A DNA stretch of 64,000 nucleotides from CAWATZ01 sp963784995 (GTDB lineage Bacteria > Planctomycetota > Planctomycetia > Gemmatales > Gemmataceae), in assembly GCA_963784995.1 (NCBI GenBank), contig CAWATZ010000003.1:372001-436000 (forward strand), written 5' to 3'. The first letter of the stretch is position 1, and every line of letters starts with the position of its first letter. The translations under genes and the position numbers were made by a program. The notes below the pieces were generated by a model, which saw nothing but the letters and a program-made list of their open reading frames with translations, searched no databases and was not told the origin of the DNA. This document shows, piece after piece, positions 48,621 through 57,322 of the stretch.

Positions 48621-49785
48621 TCTTCCGCACGCATTCCGCCAGCACCACGGCCGGGTCGCGGGCCGTTTCGCGTTCCCGGGGGAACTGGCGGAACCACGAC
48701 GCGATCAGCAGCACGTAATCCAGCTCCTCCAGCGACAGTGGTTCCGATTCGCCCGATGTCGGGAAGACCTGCCGCAGGGCCGCGGCCGTCTTCTGGTAGC
48801 CGGCTGGCTCCATCGGCCGGGGCAGCACGCCGACCACCCGGCCCTGACGGATCAGATACCACAGCTCGCTGCCGTTGCTGCTGCGGACCGGATAGACGCA
48901 GGAATGCCGGACCGCCTGCCGCAGCCGATCCAGGTGCTGATCGAGCCAGGTCAGCAGGTCCAGCCGATCACGGAGCGCCGCGGCTCGCTCGAACAACTCG
49001 GCCGAGGCCGCCTCCGTCATCTCCCGCTCCAGCATCTCCAGCGGCTGGCGATCCTCGCCACGCAGGAACGCCAGGGTAGCGGCGACGTGACTGCGATATT
49101 GCGTGCGCGTACTCGCCGCCGCACAGGGGGCCAGGCAATGGCCCAGCTCGTGACGCACGCAGCCCGGCAGCAGCTGAAGTGGAAACAGCTCCGACTGCTC
49201 GGCGAAGACCATCTCCTGACTTTGCGGGCAGTCGCGCAGCCGATACCAGTCGTTGAGCCGCCGCACCGCCAGCCGGGCCTGCTCGCCGGCCGGGATCGGT
49301 CCGAACAGGGCCGCCGTGGTTTTCGGCGGTCGGGCGGACAGGAACACGTAGGGAGCCGGCTGCCGGCCCACGCACACGTAGACGCGCCGGCGGTAGGCCG
49401 GCTGCCCCGCGACGTTGAAGCGCGGCCGCCAGCGGCGGATCAGCTCCAGCTCGCGCAGCAGGGCGGCGAACTCGCTCGGTCCCGGCTCCCAGGCCACGAC
49501 CCGGACCCGCTCTACCAGCCGGCTCGCCTTGCTGTCCCGGTTGTCGCGAAAATAACTCAGCAACCGGGCACGCAGGTTCTTGGACTTGCCGACGTAGATC
49601 AGCTCCCCACGCTCGTCGATCATCCCGTAGACGCCGGGTCCGCGCGGACACTCGCGCTTGATGCGGACCTTGAGCCGGCCCGGCCGATCGCCCTGGATGA
49701 GGCCCAGTGAGGGAGCCGGCCCCGGTGGTGCCAGACGCGACGGCCCGAAGCCGGTGAACCCCTCACTGTGGAATAGCCCTTTCAC
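48616..49785 (-). CDS. Short UvrC-like GIY-YIG endonuclease (Cho-like)
   Basis: This 389-residue protein has an N-terminal GIY-YIG domain (GPGVYGMIDERGELIYVGKS, KNLRARLLSYF, with catalytic Arg and Glu in LLRELELIRRWRPRFN). It also has a middle region with CxxxxxxHELGHCLAPC and a UvrB/UvrC-like helical segment. The C-terminal RNase H-like and helix-hairpin-helix domains of full UvrC (about 600 residues) are missing. That layout matches Cho-type proteins, which make the 3' incision next to bulky lesions. The GTG at 49785 is chosen because GAGGAG lies six bases upstream; a TTG at 49806 is the alternative. Its end lies within a hairpin shared with the convergent gene. Confidence 0.8.
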   Translation of the reverse strand: MKGLFHSEGFTGFGPSRLAPPGPAPSLGLIQGDRPGRLKVRIKRECPRGPGVYGMIDERGELIYVGKSKNLRARLLSYFRDNRDSKASRLVERVRVVAWEPGPSEFAALLRELELIRRWRPRFNVAGQPAYRRRVYVCVGRQPAPYVFLSARPPKTTAALFGPIPAGEQARLAVRRLNDWYRLRDCPQSQEMVFAEQSELFPLQLLPGCVRHELGHCLAPCAAASTRTQYRSHVAATLAFLRGEDRQPLEMLEREMTEAASAELFERAAALRDRLDLLTWLDQHLDRLRQAVRHSCVYPVRSSNGSELWYLIRQGRVVGVLPRPMEPAGYQKTAAALRQVFPTSGESEPLSLEELDYVLLIASWFRQFPRERETARDPAVVLAECVRKS

Positions 49786-50128
49786 GGCCGCTCCTCGCTG
49801 GTCCAACTGTGACAGCTGATGCCGATTTTAGCAATCTTGCCGATTCTGTCAGTCCCGCGGCCTGGAACTCGAAATTCTTTTATCTGAACTATTGAATACT
49901 GAACAGAAGAATGGTATTGGTAGGAACGACGTCTCGGTGACGTCAGCGCCGCGACGTGCCGGCTGGGACAATGGGCACGTCGCGGTTTGCTTTTTTGCTT
50001 TGCAATTCGTAAGAATTTAACCACGGATAACACGGATAACACGGATAAAGACAGAAAAACCTCATCTGTCTTTATCCGTGTTATCCGTGTTATCCGTGGT
50101 TAAATTCTTACGAATTGCGAAGGCCGAC
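49786..50128. other. Intergenic region between UvrC-like gene and carB
   Basis: This 343-base AT-richer stretch separates divergent genes and should hold both promoters. It contains the long inverted repeat at 50002-50118 next to the carB start. No convincing gene is seen. Confidence 0.55.
50002..50118. repeat. Perfect 53-base inverted repeat in the carB leader
   Basis: The arms 50002-50054 and 50066-50118 are perfectly complementary with an 11-base loop and contain repeated CACGGATAA units. The repeat ends 10 bases before the carB ATG, so the folded RNA would abut the ribosome-binding site. The same unit recurs after carB (53528-53610). Confidence 0.9.
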
Positions 50129-53100
50129 ATGCCGCGTCGAACGGACCTGAAGAAAATCTTGCTCATCGGATCGGGGCCGATCATCATCGGCCAGGCGTGC
50201 GAGTTCGACTACAGCGGAACACAAGCCTGCAAAGCCCTGCGCGAGGAGGGCTACGAGGTCGTCCTGGTCAACTCCAATCCCGCGACCATCATGACCGATC
50301 CGGAGACGGCGGATCGGACCTACGTTGAGCCAATCACCTGGAAGGTCATCGAGCGCATCATCGAGAAGGAACGGCCCGACGCCCTGCTGCCGACGCTGGG
50401 CGGCCAGACCGGCCTGAACACGGCCATGGACCTGCACCGCCACGACGTGCTGCAAAAGTACAAGGTGGAGATGATCGGCGCCCGGCCGGACGTCATCGAG
50501 AAGGCCGAGGATCGGCTGAAGTTCAAGCAGGCGATGGAGAAGATCGGCGTGCCGGTGCCCAGGAGCGGCGTGGCCCGGACGCTGGCCGAGGCCCAGGACA
50601 TCCGCGACATGGTCGGGCTGCCGTGCGTGCTGCGGCCGAGCTTCACCCTGGGCGGCACCGGCGGCGGCATCGCGTACAACCGCGAGGAGTTCGGCGAGCT
50701 GATCGCTCGCGGCCTGGACCTCAGCCCGGTCGGCGAGGTGCTGATCGAGCAATCGGTGATCGGCTGGAAGGAGTTCGAGCTGGAGGTGATGCGCGACCGG
50801 GCCGACAACGTGGTCATCGTCTGCTCCATCGAGAACTTCGACCCGATGGGCGTCCACACCGGCGACAGCATCACCGTGGCCCCGGCCCAGACGCTGACCG
50901 ACAAGGAATACCAGCGGATGCGCGACGCCGCCATCGCCATCATCCGCGAGATCGGCGTCGAGACGGGCGGCAGCAACATCCAGTTTGCCGTCAACCCGGC
51001 CAACGGCGACATGATCGCGATTGAGATGAACCCGCGCGTGTCGCGGTCCAGCGCCCTGGCATCCAAGGCCACGGGCTTTCCCATCGCCAAGATCGCGGCC
51101 AAGCTGGCGATCGGCTACCGGCTGGACGAACTGCGCAACGACATCACACGGGAAACGCCGGCCTGCTTCGAGCCGACCATCGACTACGTGGTGACCAAGG
51201 TGCCACGCTGGGCCTTCGAGAAATTCCCCGACGCCGACCCGACCCTGACCACGCAGATGAAATCGGTCGGCGAGACGATGGCCATCGGCCGGACCTTCAA
51301 GGAGTCGCTGCAAAAGGCGCTGCGCGGCCTGGAAACCGGCAGCTTTGGCCTGGGCTGCGACCGCACCGACCGCTGGGGCGGGACCATGCAACCCACCCCC
51401 GACGAGATCGTGGCCCGGCTGGCCACGCCCACGGCGGAACGGATCTGGTTTATCCGCTATGCGTTCAAGGCGGGGATGAGCTTGGAGGACGTCCACCGGC
51501 ACACGCGCATCGATCCCTGGTTCCTCAACCACGTCCGCGAGATCGTGCAGCTGGAAGAGGAGCTGCGCGGCCAGGCCGGGGTAGTGGCCCGCTGTCCCCG
51601 GCCCTTGCTGGGAGACGAAGGAGCGGCCCACTCGCTGACCACGGACCATTGGCCCCTGGTGCCAGTCACGGACCTGCTCTGGCAAGCCAAGCAGGCCGGT
51701 TTCTCCGATCGCCAGCTGGGCAACCTCTGGCAGATCACCGAGAACGAGGTGCGCCGGCTGCGCAAGGCCCTGGGCGTGGTGCCGCAGTACAAGGTTGTGG
51801 ACACCTGCGCGGCGGAGTTTGAAGCGTTCACGCCTTACTACTACTCGGCCTACGAACGGCCTCAGTACTCGGTACTCAGTACTGAGTACTCAGTACCCAG
51901 GGCAGACGGCGAAACCCGACCGGCGAGCGGCAAGGAGCGGATCATGATCCTGGGCGGCGGTCCCAACCGCATTGGCCAGGGGATCGAGTTCGACTACTGC
52001 TGCTGCCAGGCGGCCTTCGCCCTGCGGCAGGCGGGCTACGAGACCATCATGGTCAACTCCAATCCGGAGACCGTCTCGACCGACTACGAGACCTGCGATC
52101 ATCTGTTCTTCGAGCCGTTGACGCGCGAGGACGTGCTCAACGTCTGCGACGTGATGCAGCCCAAAGGGCTGATCGTCCAGTTTGGCGGCCAGACGCCGCT
52201 AAACCTGGCCCGCCCGCTGGAGTCGGCCGGAGCGCCGATCATCGGCACCAGCGTCGATAGCATCGACCAGGCCGAGGATCGCGAGCGCTTCCAGGTGCTG
52301 GTCGATCGACTGGGCCTGAAGCAGCCCGCCAACGGCACGGCACTGGACTGCCAGCAGGCCCAGTACGTGGCCCGGCGCATTAGCTATCCCGTTCTGATCC
52401 GGCCCAGCTTCGTGCTGGGCGGCCGGGCGATGGAGATCGTCTACGACGACAGCGGCCTGCAGCGCTACGTGACCCGGGCCATGGGGGTGTCGCCGGGCCG
52501 GCCGATCCTGATCGACAAGTTCCTGGAGTCGGCCATTGAGGTGGACGTCGATTGCATCAGCGACGGGGTCCGCACGGTCATCGGCGGGGTGATGCAGCAC
52601 ATCGAGGAAGCGGGCATTCACTCGGGCGACTCGGCCTGTGTGCTCCCTCCCCATAGCCTGCCGGCCGAGGTGGTCACGGAGATCCGCCGGCAGACGCGCG
52701 AGCTGGCCCGGGAACTGCAAGTCAAGGGGCTCATGAACGTCCAGTTTGCCGTGGCCGGCCTGCGGGTGTCGGAATCGGGATTGCGTCCCCGGGGCGATGA
52801 GCCGGTGGTCGTCTACGTCCTGGAGGTCAACCCCCGGGCCAGCCGGACGGTCCCGTTTGTCTCCAAGGCGATCGGCGTTCCCCTGGCGCGCTACGCCGCC
52901 CTGGTCATGGCCGGCAAGACGCTGGACGAGCTGGGATTGCGCGAGGAAGTGATTCCCAAACACTTTTCGGTCAAGGAGAGTGTGTTTCCCTTCAGCAAGT
53001 TCCCCGGAGTGGACATCATCCTGGGTCCGGAAATGCGCTCGACCGGCGAGGTGATGGGCATTGACGACACGTTCGCGATGGCCTTCGCCAAGAGCCAGCT

Positions 53101-53533
53101 GGCCGCAAGCAGTGCCCTGCCGCTGGTGGGCAAGATCTTTGTCTCGGTGGCCGACCGCGACAAGCCGGAGGTCATTCCCATCGCGCGCGGCCTGTCCAAC
53201 CTGGGTTATGAGCTGATCGCCACGCGCGGCACCGCCCGGGCCCTGCGCCAGGAGGGGATCGCGGTCGAGGAAGTGCCGAAGCTGCAAGAGGGCCGGCCGA
53301 ACCTGATCGACTACGTGAAGAACAAGCAGATTGCCCTGGTGATCAATACGCCGAGCGGCAAGGGCTCGCGCTCCGACGAGGTGCGCATCCGGGCCACCGC
53401 CGTGGCCAACGGCGTCACCTGCATCACGACCCTGGCCGCCGCCCAGGCGGCGGTCGAGGCCTGCCGGGCCCTGAAACAGCAGCGTGAATGGACCGTGTCC
53501 GCGTTGCAGGATCGCTATGAGAAGAACAATTAA
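50129..53533 (+). CDS. carB: Carbamoyl phosphate synthase large subunit
   Basis: This 1134-residue protein makes carbamoyl phosphate from bicarbonate, ammonia and two ATP for arginine and pyrimidine synthesis. Both homologous halves are present, each starting with the nucleotide-binding loop (LLIGSGPIIIGQACEFDYSG and ILGGGPNRIGQGIEFDYCC), and each with an ATP-grasp core (VLRPSFTLGGTGGGIAYN, LIRPSFVLGGRAMEIVYD). The MGS-like allosteric domain is C-terminal. It is about 55 residues longer than usual because of two insertions: near residue 490 (CPRPLLGDEGAAHSLTTDHW) and near 580-600, the latter from a palindromic repeat. The start at 50129 is preferred over one inside the preceding hairpin. carA is not nearby. 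Confidence 0.95.
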   Translation: MPRRTDLKKILLIGSGPIIIGQACEFDYSGTQACKALREEGYEVVLVNSNPATIMTDPETADRTYVEPITWKVIERIIEKERPDALLPTLGGQTGLNTAMDLHRHDVLQKYKVEMIGARPDVIEKAEDRLKFKQAMEKIGVPVPRSGVARTLAEAQDIRDMVGLPCVLRPSFTLGGTGGGIAYNREEFGELIARGLDLSPVGEVLIEQSVIGWKEFELEVMRDRADNVVIVCSIENFDPMGVHTGDSITVAPAQTLTDKEYQRMRDAAIAIIREIGVETGGSNIQFAVNPANGDMIAIEMNPRVSRSSALASKATGFPIAKIAAKLAIGYRLDELRNDITRETPACFEPTIDYVVTKVPRWAFEKFPDADPTLTTQMKSVGETMAIGRTFKESLQKALRGLETGSFGLGCDRTDRWGGTMQPTPDEIVARLATPTAERIWFIRYAFKAGMSLEDVHRHTRIDPWFLNHVREIVQLEEELRGQAGVVARCPRPLLGDEGAAHSLTTDHWPLVPVTDLLWQAKQAGFSDRQLGNLWQITENEVRRLRKALGVVPQYKVVDTCAAEFEAFTPYYYSAYERPQYSVLSTEYSVPRADGETRPASGKERIMILGGGPNRIGQGIEFDYCCCQAAFALRQAGYETIMVNSNPETVSTDYETCDHLFFEPLTREDVLNVCDVMQPKGLIVQFGGQTPLNLARPLESAGAPIIGTSVDSIDQAEDRERFQVLVDRLGLKQPANGTALDCQQAQYVARRISYPVLIRPSFVLGGRAMEIVYDDSGLQRYVTRAMGVSPGRPILIDKFLESAIEVDVDCISDGVRTVIGGVMQHIEEAGIHSGDSACVLPPHSLPAEVVTEIRRQTRELARELQVKGLMNVQFAVAGLRVSESGLRPRGDEPVVVYVLEVNPRASRTVPFVSKAIGVPLARYAALVMAGKTLDELGLREEVIPKHFSVKESVFPFSKFPGVDIILGPEMRSTGEVMGIDDTFAMAFAKSQLAASSALPLVGKIFVSVADRDKPEVIPIARGLSNLGYELIATRGTARALRQEGIAVEEVPKLQEGRPNLIDYVKNKQIALVINTPSGKGSRSDEVRIRATAVANGVTCITTLAAAQAAVEACRALKQQREWTVSALQDRYEKNN
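51861..51900. repeat. Palindromic repeat in frame within carB
   Basis: Reiterated GTACTCAGTACTGAGTAC, a perfect 18-base palindrome with imperfect extensions, is read in frame as QYSVLSTEYSVP in the linker between the two halves of CarB. It accounts for part of the extra length of the protein. Confidence 0.8.
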
Positions 53534-53610
53534 ACCACGGATGACACGGATAACACGGATAAGACAATGGGCATTTTATCCGTGTTATCCGTGTCATCCG
53601 TGGTTTAATT
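53528..53610. terminator. Perfect 35-base inverted repeat after carB
   Basis: The arms 53528-53562 and 53576-53610 are perfectly complementary with a 13-base loop and use the CACGGATAA unit also seen before carB. The left arm contains the carB stop codon (53531-53533). It ends five bases before the convergent moaD-like stop, so it is a probable bidirectional terminator. Confidence 0.75.
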
Positions 53611-53615
53611 CTTTG

Positions 53616-53897
53616 TCAGCCGCCCGCCATCGGTGAGAGGACCGTCAGCACCTCACCCTCGCGCCGGGGAACCAGTGCGTCGGCTGTGATCTGTTCGTCC
53701 CCCAGAAACAGCAGCAGGGCCTCTTGCACCGTGCCCTGCGGGGTTAGCAGCAGCTGGCGGAAGTTCTCATCGTGCCGCTGGGCCAGGAGCGCGAGAACTT
53801 GCCCTGCCGTTGCTGGGCCCGCAAGATCAATCTGCTCAGTGCCCCAGCCGGCCGCCATCTTGAGCTGGGCCACGTACTGGATGGTAAGTGTCATCAT
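53616..53897 (-). CDS. MoaD/ThiS-like sulfur carrier protein
   Basis: This 93-residue ubiquitin-fold protein has the C-terminal Gly-Gly (LSPMAGG) that is adenylated and thiocarboxylated in MoaD. The MoaD-like pattern is TIQYVAQLKMAAG near the start and RREGEVLTVLSPMAGG at the end. It would donate sulfur in molybdopterin synthesis with MoaE. Its start overlaps the end of the molybdate/tungstate ABC ATPase gene by 62 bases, which links cofactor synthesis with metal import. The ATG at 53897 follows GGAGAAGGGG; the next codon is also ATG. Confidence 0.75.
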   Translation of the reverse strand: MMTLTIQYVAQLKMAAGWGTEQIDLAGPATAGQVLALLAQRHDENFRQLLLTPQGTVQEALLLFLGDEQITADALVPRREGEVLTVLSPMAGG

Positions 53898-54582
53898 TCC
53901 GCCCCTTCTCCAGCACGGAACGCGAAGTGGTTTTTGGTTCCGGGCTCCGCATTTGAATCGTGCCATTGTGCAGCAGCAGCAGGCGATCCGCCAGTCGGTC
54001 GGCCTCGTTCTGGCTGTGGGTGACGTGCAGGGTCGTGACCCCCGCGGCCCGCTGGACGGAGCGGAGCAGTACGTACGCCTCCTCGCGGGTTTCGTCATCC
54101 AGGGCGCTGAGCGGTTCGTCCAGGAGCAGGATGCGCGGCTGAAACGCCAGGGCCCGGCCCAGGGCGACGCGCTGCGACTCGCCTCCGGAAAGGCCAGCCG
54201 GCCGGCGCTGGAGCAGATGGCCAATGCCGAGCAGCTGGCTCATCTCGTCCACCCGTCGGCGGATGGCCGGCTCGTCCCAGGCCCGCACGCGCAGGGCGAA
54301 GGCCAGGTGCTCGGCGACTGACAGGGTCGGGAACAGGGCCAGGTCCTGGGGGACGTAGCCGATGCCGCGCTCGGCCGGCCGCAGTCCGGTCACGTCCTGG
54401 CCCAGCAGGAAGATCCGCCCTGAGCGGATCGGCTTCAGACCGCAGATGGACTCCAGCAAGCTCGTTTTGCCCGAGCCGGTCCGGCCCATCAGCACCGCAT
54501 ACTCTCCGGTGGGGACGTGCAGGTTCAGCCCCTCGATGGCGAAGGCGCCGGCACGCAGACAGAGATTGTCGATCGAGATCAT
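53836..54582 (-). CDS. modC: Molybdate/tungstate ABC transporter ATP-binding protein
   Basis: This 248-residue ABC ATPase powers import through the ModB permease. Walker A (MGRTGSGKTSLLESICGL), Q-loop (YVPQDLALFPTLSV), signature (LSGGESQRVALGRALA), Walker B (ILLLDEPLSALDD) and the switch His (LHVTHSQNEAD) are all present. The C-terminal TOBE/MOP molybdate-binding domain of classical ModC is missing. The metal is inferred from the operon. The ATG at 54582 follows GAGGG closely; an ATG seven codons upstream is possible. Confidence 0.8.
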   Translation of the reverse strand: MISIDNLCLRAGAFAIEGLNLHVPTGEYAVLMGRTGSGKTSLLESICGLKPIRSGRIFLLGQDVTGLRPAERGIGYVPQDLALFPTLSVAEHLAFALRVRAWDEPAIRRRVDEMSQLLGIGHLLQRRPAGLSGGESQRVALGRALAFQPRILLLDEPLSALDDETREEAYVLLRSVQRAAGVTTLHVTHSQNEADRLADRLLLLHNGTIQMRSPEPKTTSRSVLEKGRNDDTYHPVRGPAQDGGRLGH

Positions 54583-54612
54583 TCGTCCCTCGTAATTGGC
54601 CATCGACGAGCC

Positions 54613-54777
54613 GGAAGAGGAGAAAGAGTAAGATGAAGATTAGGATTAGGAAGAGGATTAAGAGCAGGATGAAGAGTAAGAGTAAGAAGCCAGGCGCGTG
54701 AAGTCCTACTCCTAATCTTACTCTTTCTCTTAATCCTCTTCCTAATCCTAATCTTCATCTTACTCTTTCTCCTCTTT
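54613..54777. repeat. Long purine/pyrimidine inverted repeat between modB and modC
   Basis: The left arm (54613 to about 54665, GAAGAGGAGAAAGAGTAAGA-type) is almost all purine, and the right arm (about 54722-54777) is its complement over about 50 bases. It fills the gap between two genes of one operon, so it may separate their expression by mRNA folding. Confidence 0.8.
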
Positions 54778-54782
54778 CTTCT

Positions 54783-55643
54783 TCACCAATCCCCACTCCC
54801 GAAAAAGCGCACGATCAGCAACACGATCACCGCCACGGCCACCATCAGCAGCGACACGGCCACGGCGGCATTCAGGTTGCCGACGCTCAGCTCCAGGAAC
54901 ACGCTGGTGGGCAGCACTTCCGTCTTCATCCGGGTAGCGCCGGAGAAGACCAGGATCGGACCAAATTCTCCCAGGGCCCGCGCCCAGCTGAGGGTAAAGG
55001 CAGTGACCATGCCGCGCCGCGCCTCGGGCAGCACCACCCACCAGAAGGCCCGCGCCCGGCTGCAGCCCAGCGTCAGCGCCACCTGCTCGCGCCGCACCGG
55101 GATCTGGTCAAAGCAGACCCGCATGGTCCTCACCGCGAAGGCGCAGGCGACGCTGAACTGGGCCAGGATCACGCTGGGGATGGCGTAGGTCACTGGCACG
55201 ATCCGCTGCACCGCCCGGCCCGGAGGCGTCTGGAACAGGATTAGCAGGCTCAGGCCAACCACCAGGGGAGGCAGCACGATCGGGATGTCCAGCAGAGCGT
55301 CCAGGAACCACCTTCCAGGGAAGCGATGCCGGGACAGCAAATACCCCAGCGGCACCGCTACCCAGACCGACAGGATGGCGGTGACGCTGCTGGACATCAG
55401 GCTGAGGCGCGTGGCAAAGCGGATTTCCCGGCTGGAGAGCGCCTGCAGCAGGTGGTCGGGTGTGGTGAACGCGGCGTCGGCAACCAGCATGGCCACGATC
55501 AGCCCCGCGTACAGGCTGCCGATCAGGGCCAGGGCCAGGACAAAGCCTAGATCCGACAACGAGCCGGAAGCGTAAGCGAGGGACGGGGAACCAGGACCGT
55601 CGCTTACGCTTCCGGCTCGCTGTGCTGTGGCGTCTTTACTCAT
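54783..55643 (-). CDS. modB: Molybdate/tungstate ABC transporter permease
   Basis: This 286-residue inner-membrane permease has about six helices and the binding-protein-dependent transport motif (TLGCSRARAFWWVVLPEARRGMVTAFTLSWARALGEFG) that contacts the ATPase. Earlier blocks such as SVWVAVPLGYLLSRHRFPG and IPIVLPPLVVGLSLLILF match the ModB/WtpB family. Residues about 8-28 (AGSVSDGPGSPSLAYASGSL) are encoded by an inverted repeat at 55561-55618, so the N-terminal tail is repeat-derived. The start overlaps the binding-protein stop by eight bases (ATGAGTAA), showing translational coupling. Confidence 0.85.
   Translation of the reverse strand: MSKDATAQRAGSVSDGPGSPSLAYASGSLSDLGFVLALALIGSLYAGLIVAMLVADAAFTTPDHLLQALSSREIRFATRLSLMSSSVTAILSVWVAVPLGYLLSRHRFPGRWFLDALLDIPIVLPPLVVGLSLLILFQTPPGRAVQRIVPVTYAIPSVILAQFSVACAFAVRTMRVCFDQIPVRREQVALTLGCSRARAFWWVVLPEARRGMVTAFTLSWARALGEFGPILVFSGATRMKTEVLPTSVFLELSVGNLNAAVAVSLLMVAVAVIVLLIVRFFGSGDW
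55561..55618. repeat. Inverted repeat inside modB 5' end
   Basis: The 19-base arms 55561-55579 and 55600-55618 (GAGCCGGAAGCGTAAGCGA and complement) enclose a 20-base loop. They are in frame near the N-terminus of ModB, before the first membrane helix. Confidence 0.85.
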
Positions 55644-57174
55644 CCTTCCACCGAAAGCCGAGGGCCTGGAAGCGTTCGCGTGACTGGCGAGCCCGGATCG
55701 CGTCGAGCAGCCGACCCAGCAGCTGCTTGTGCGTCGAGTCCTTGCTGACCGCGTAGGGCTGGGTCGCGATGGCACAGGGAATGTCGATGGGGATCGCATC
55801 CAGCTTGTCCGCCGACTCGGCCGCGTTGCTGACGTAGGCGACCGCGGCGTCCAGTGAGCCGGTCCGCAGCTGGTTGACCAGCAGGTCGCCGGTCGGCGAC
55901 TGGACCACGACGTTCTTCATCACCTGGTTCTGAAGCTTGCTCTGGACCAGCGTTTCCTGGGTCAGCACGCCCATGGCGCACTGCTTCTCATGGCCGATGC
56001 CGACGCGCAGCCCAGGCTTGGCCAGGTCGCGCAAGGCGCGGATCCGATGCGGGTTTCCCTTTTGCACGAGAATGACCAGCTGGTTCCGCGAGATGCTGAC
56101 CGGATCGAGGAACAGGTCGTGGACCTGATCCATGAAGGACTGGTCGCAGGCAAAGAAGCCGTCCGGCGTCCCTCCTTTGTCTTGACCCGCACGCATCTGC
56201 GCGACCAGGATGCCGCAGCCGTTGTACACCCGGATCACCTTGACTCCCTCGCGCTCCTCGAAGTCGGTAATGGTCTGCTCGATGGCCGGCCGGAGCATGG
56301 CTCCGGCAAGCAGACGGACCTCGGGCACCTCTGCCCAGGCGTCGCCCTCGACCGGCTCGAAGCCCTTCTCCTTGAAGTGGACCAGGCCCCGGTCGCGGGC
56401 CGCCAGGTAGCGAGCCAGGTGCAAGGCGGCGGTCGGCTCCTGGCCGCATGTCAGCACGCCGACGGCGACGTGAGCCGTGGTTTGCGACAGCTCGGGCAGG
56501 GCGATCATCTCCAGGCCGGGATACTGCGGGGCCATCGCATCCCAGACGATGCCGGCGTCCACCGCGCCGATCACGACGTCGTTGGCCACGTCGTTGACCG
56601 TCCCCTTTTGCACGACGATCAGTTTCTCGACGTCGTCCCAGCGGCCGTGCTTCTCCAGCGCCTCGCGGGCCAGCTTGCCGACCGCCGCCACCGCCGGGTT
56701 GGCCTGGGCGATCCTGGCCTTGCGCTGTACCAGGTCATCGAGCGACCGGAGCTGTTTGGGATTGCCCTTGGGCACGGCCAGGACCGGCTTCATCCGGGCC
56801 AGGGGCAGCACCTCCGCGACCAGGCCCTTGTCGCGGGCCAGCAGCAGATAGCTGTCGTCGGCGGGCAGGTACAGGTCGCCGCGGCGCGATACTTCAATGC
56901 TGCTCAGCAAGTACTGCGAGCCATTATACTGAACTTGAACCTTGACCCCGGTGGCCTTCTGATAATCGCGGATGGCCGCATCGACCGGGGCCTTGATGCC
57001 GGCGGCGCAGTGGAGGATCAGCGTCTGCTTGGTCTTGCCGGGCGTTGGCCCGGACGACTCCCACCAGAGCAGAGCCACGAGGACGGCCAGGACAACGACC
57101 GAGGCCAGAAACGCGAGCCAGGCAAAATGAACCTGGCCACGGCGAAGAAGGAGGGAGCGCATGGTGCTTCTCAT
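55636..57174 (-). CDS. Duplicated molybdate/tungstate-type substrate-binding protein
   Basis: This 512-residue protein contains two successive ModA-like periplasmic binding domains behind an N-terminal membrane helix (LAFLASVVVLAVLVALLWW). Domain one runs at about 50-285 (ILHCAAGIKAPVDAAIRDYQ, QYNGSQYLLSSI, RGDLYLPADDSYL) and domain two at about 290-505 (LAGAMLRPAIEQTITDFEER, VYNGCGILVAQMRAG, FFACDQSFM). Both halves keep the same order of motifs, so this is an internal duplication and not two genes. Classical ModA is about 250 residues with one domain. The helix suggests a membrane-tethered receptor. I chose the ATG at 57174; 57162 and 57207 are alternatives. Confidence 0.8.
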   Translation of the reverse strand: MRSTMRSLLLRRGQVHFAWLAFLASVVVLAVLVALLWWESSGPTPGKTKQTLILHCAAGIKAPVDAAIRDYQKATGVKVQVQYNGSQYLLSSIEVSRRGDLYLPADDSYLLLARDKGLVAEVLPLARMKPVLAVPKGNPKQLRSLDDLVQRKARIAQANPAVAAVGKLAREALEKHGRWDDVEKLIVVQKGTVNDVANDVVIGAVDAGIVWDAMAPQYPGLEMIALPELSQTTAHVAVGVLTCGQEPTAALHLARYLAARDRGLVHFKEKGFEPVEGDAWAEVPEVRLLAGAMLRPAIEQTITDFEEREGVKVIRVYNGCGILVAQMRAGQDKGGTPDGFFACDQSFMDQVHDLFLDPVSISRNQLVILVQKGNPHRIRALRDLAKPGLRVGIGHEKQCAMGVLTQETLVQSKLQNQVMKNVVVQSPTGDLLVNQLRTGSLDAAVAYVSNAAESADKLDAIPIDIPCAIATQPYAVSKDSTHKQLLGRLLDAIRARQSRERFQALGFRWKDE

Positions 57175-57322
57175 GGGTGGGACAGCGGCGCGAACCAACT
57201 CCTCCATCTTAAAGCGACCGGGGCCGCGTGAGAACACGATTTCCGGCCGGAAATGGTGGAATCAGCCCGGCAGCAGCCTGGAACAGGCATGGCTTGCCAG
57301 CAAGTCGCTCTGACCAGCAGCG

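Noticed and set aside
50078..50128. N-terminal extension of CarB by 17 residues
   Set aside because: The extension is translated from the right arm of the hairpin before carB, and the same peptide arises from the left arm on the other strand. The normal CarB start is at 50129.
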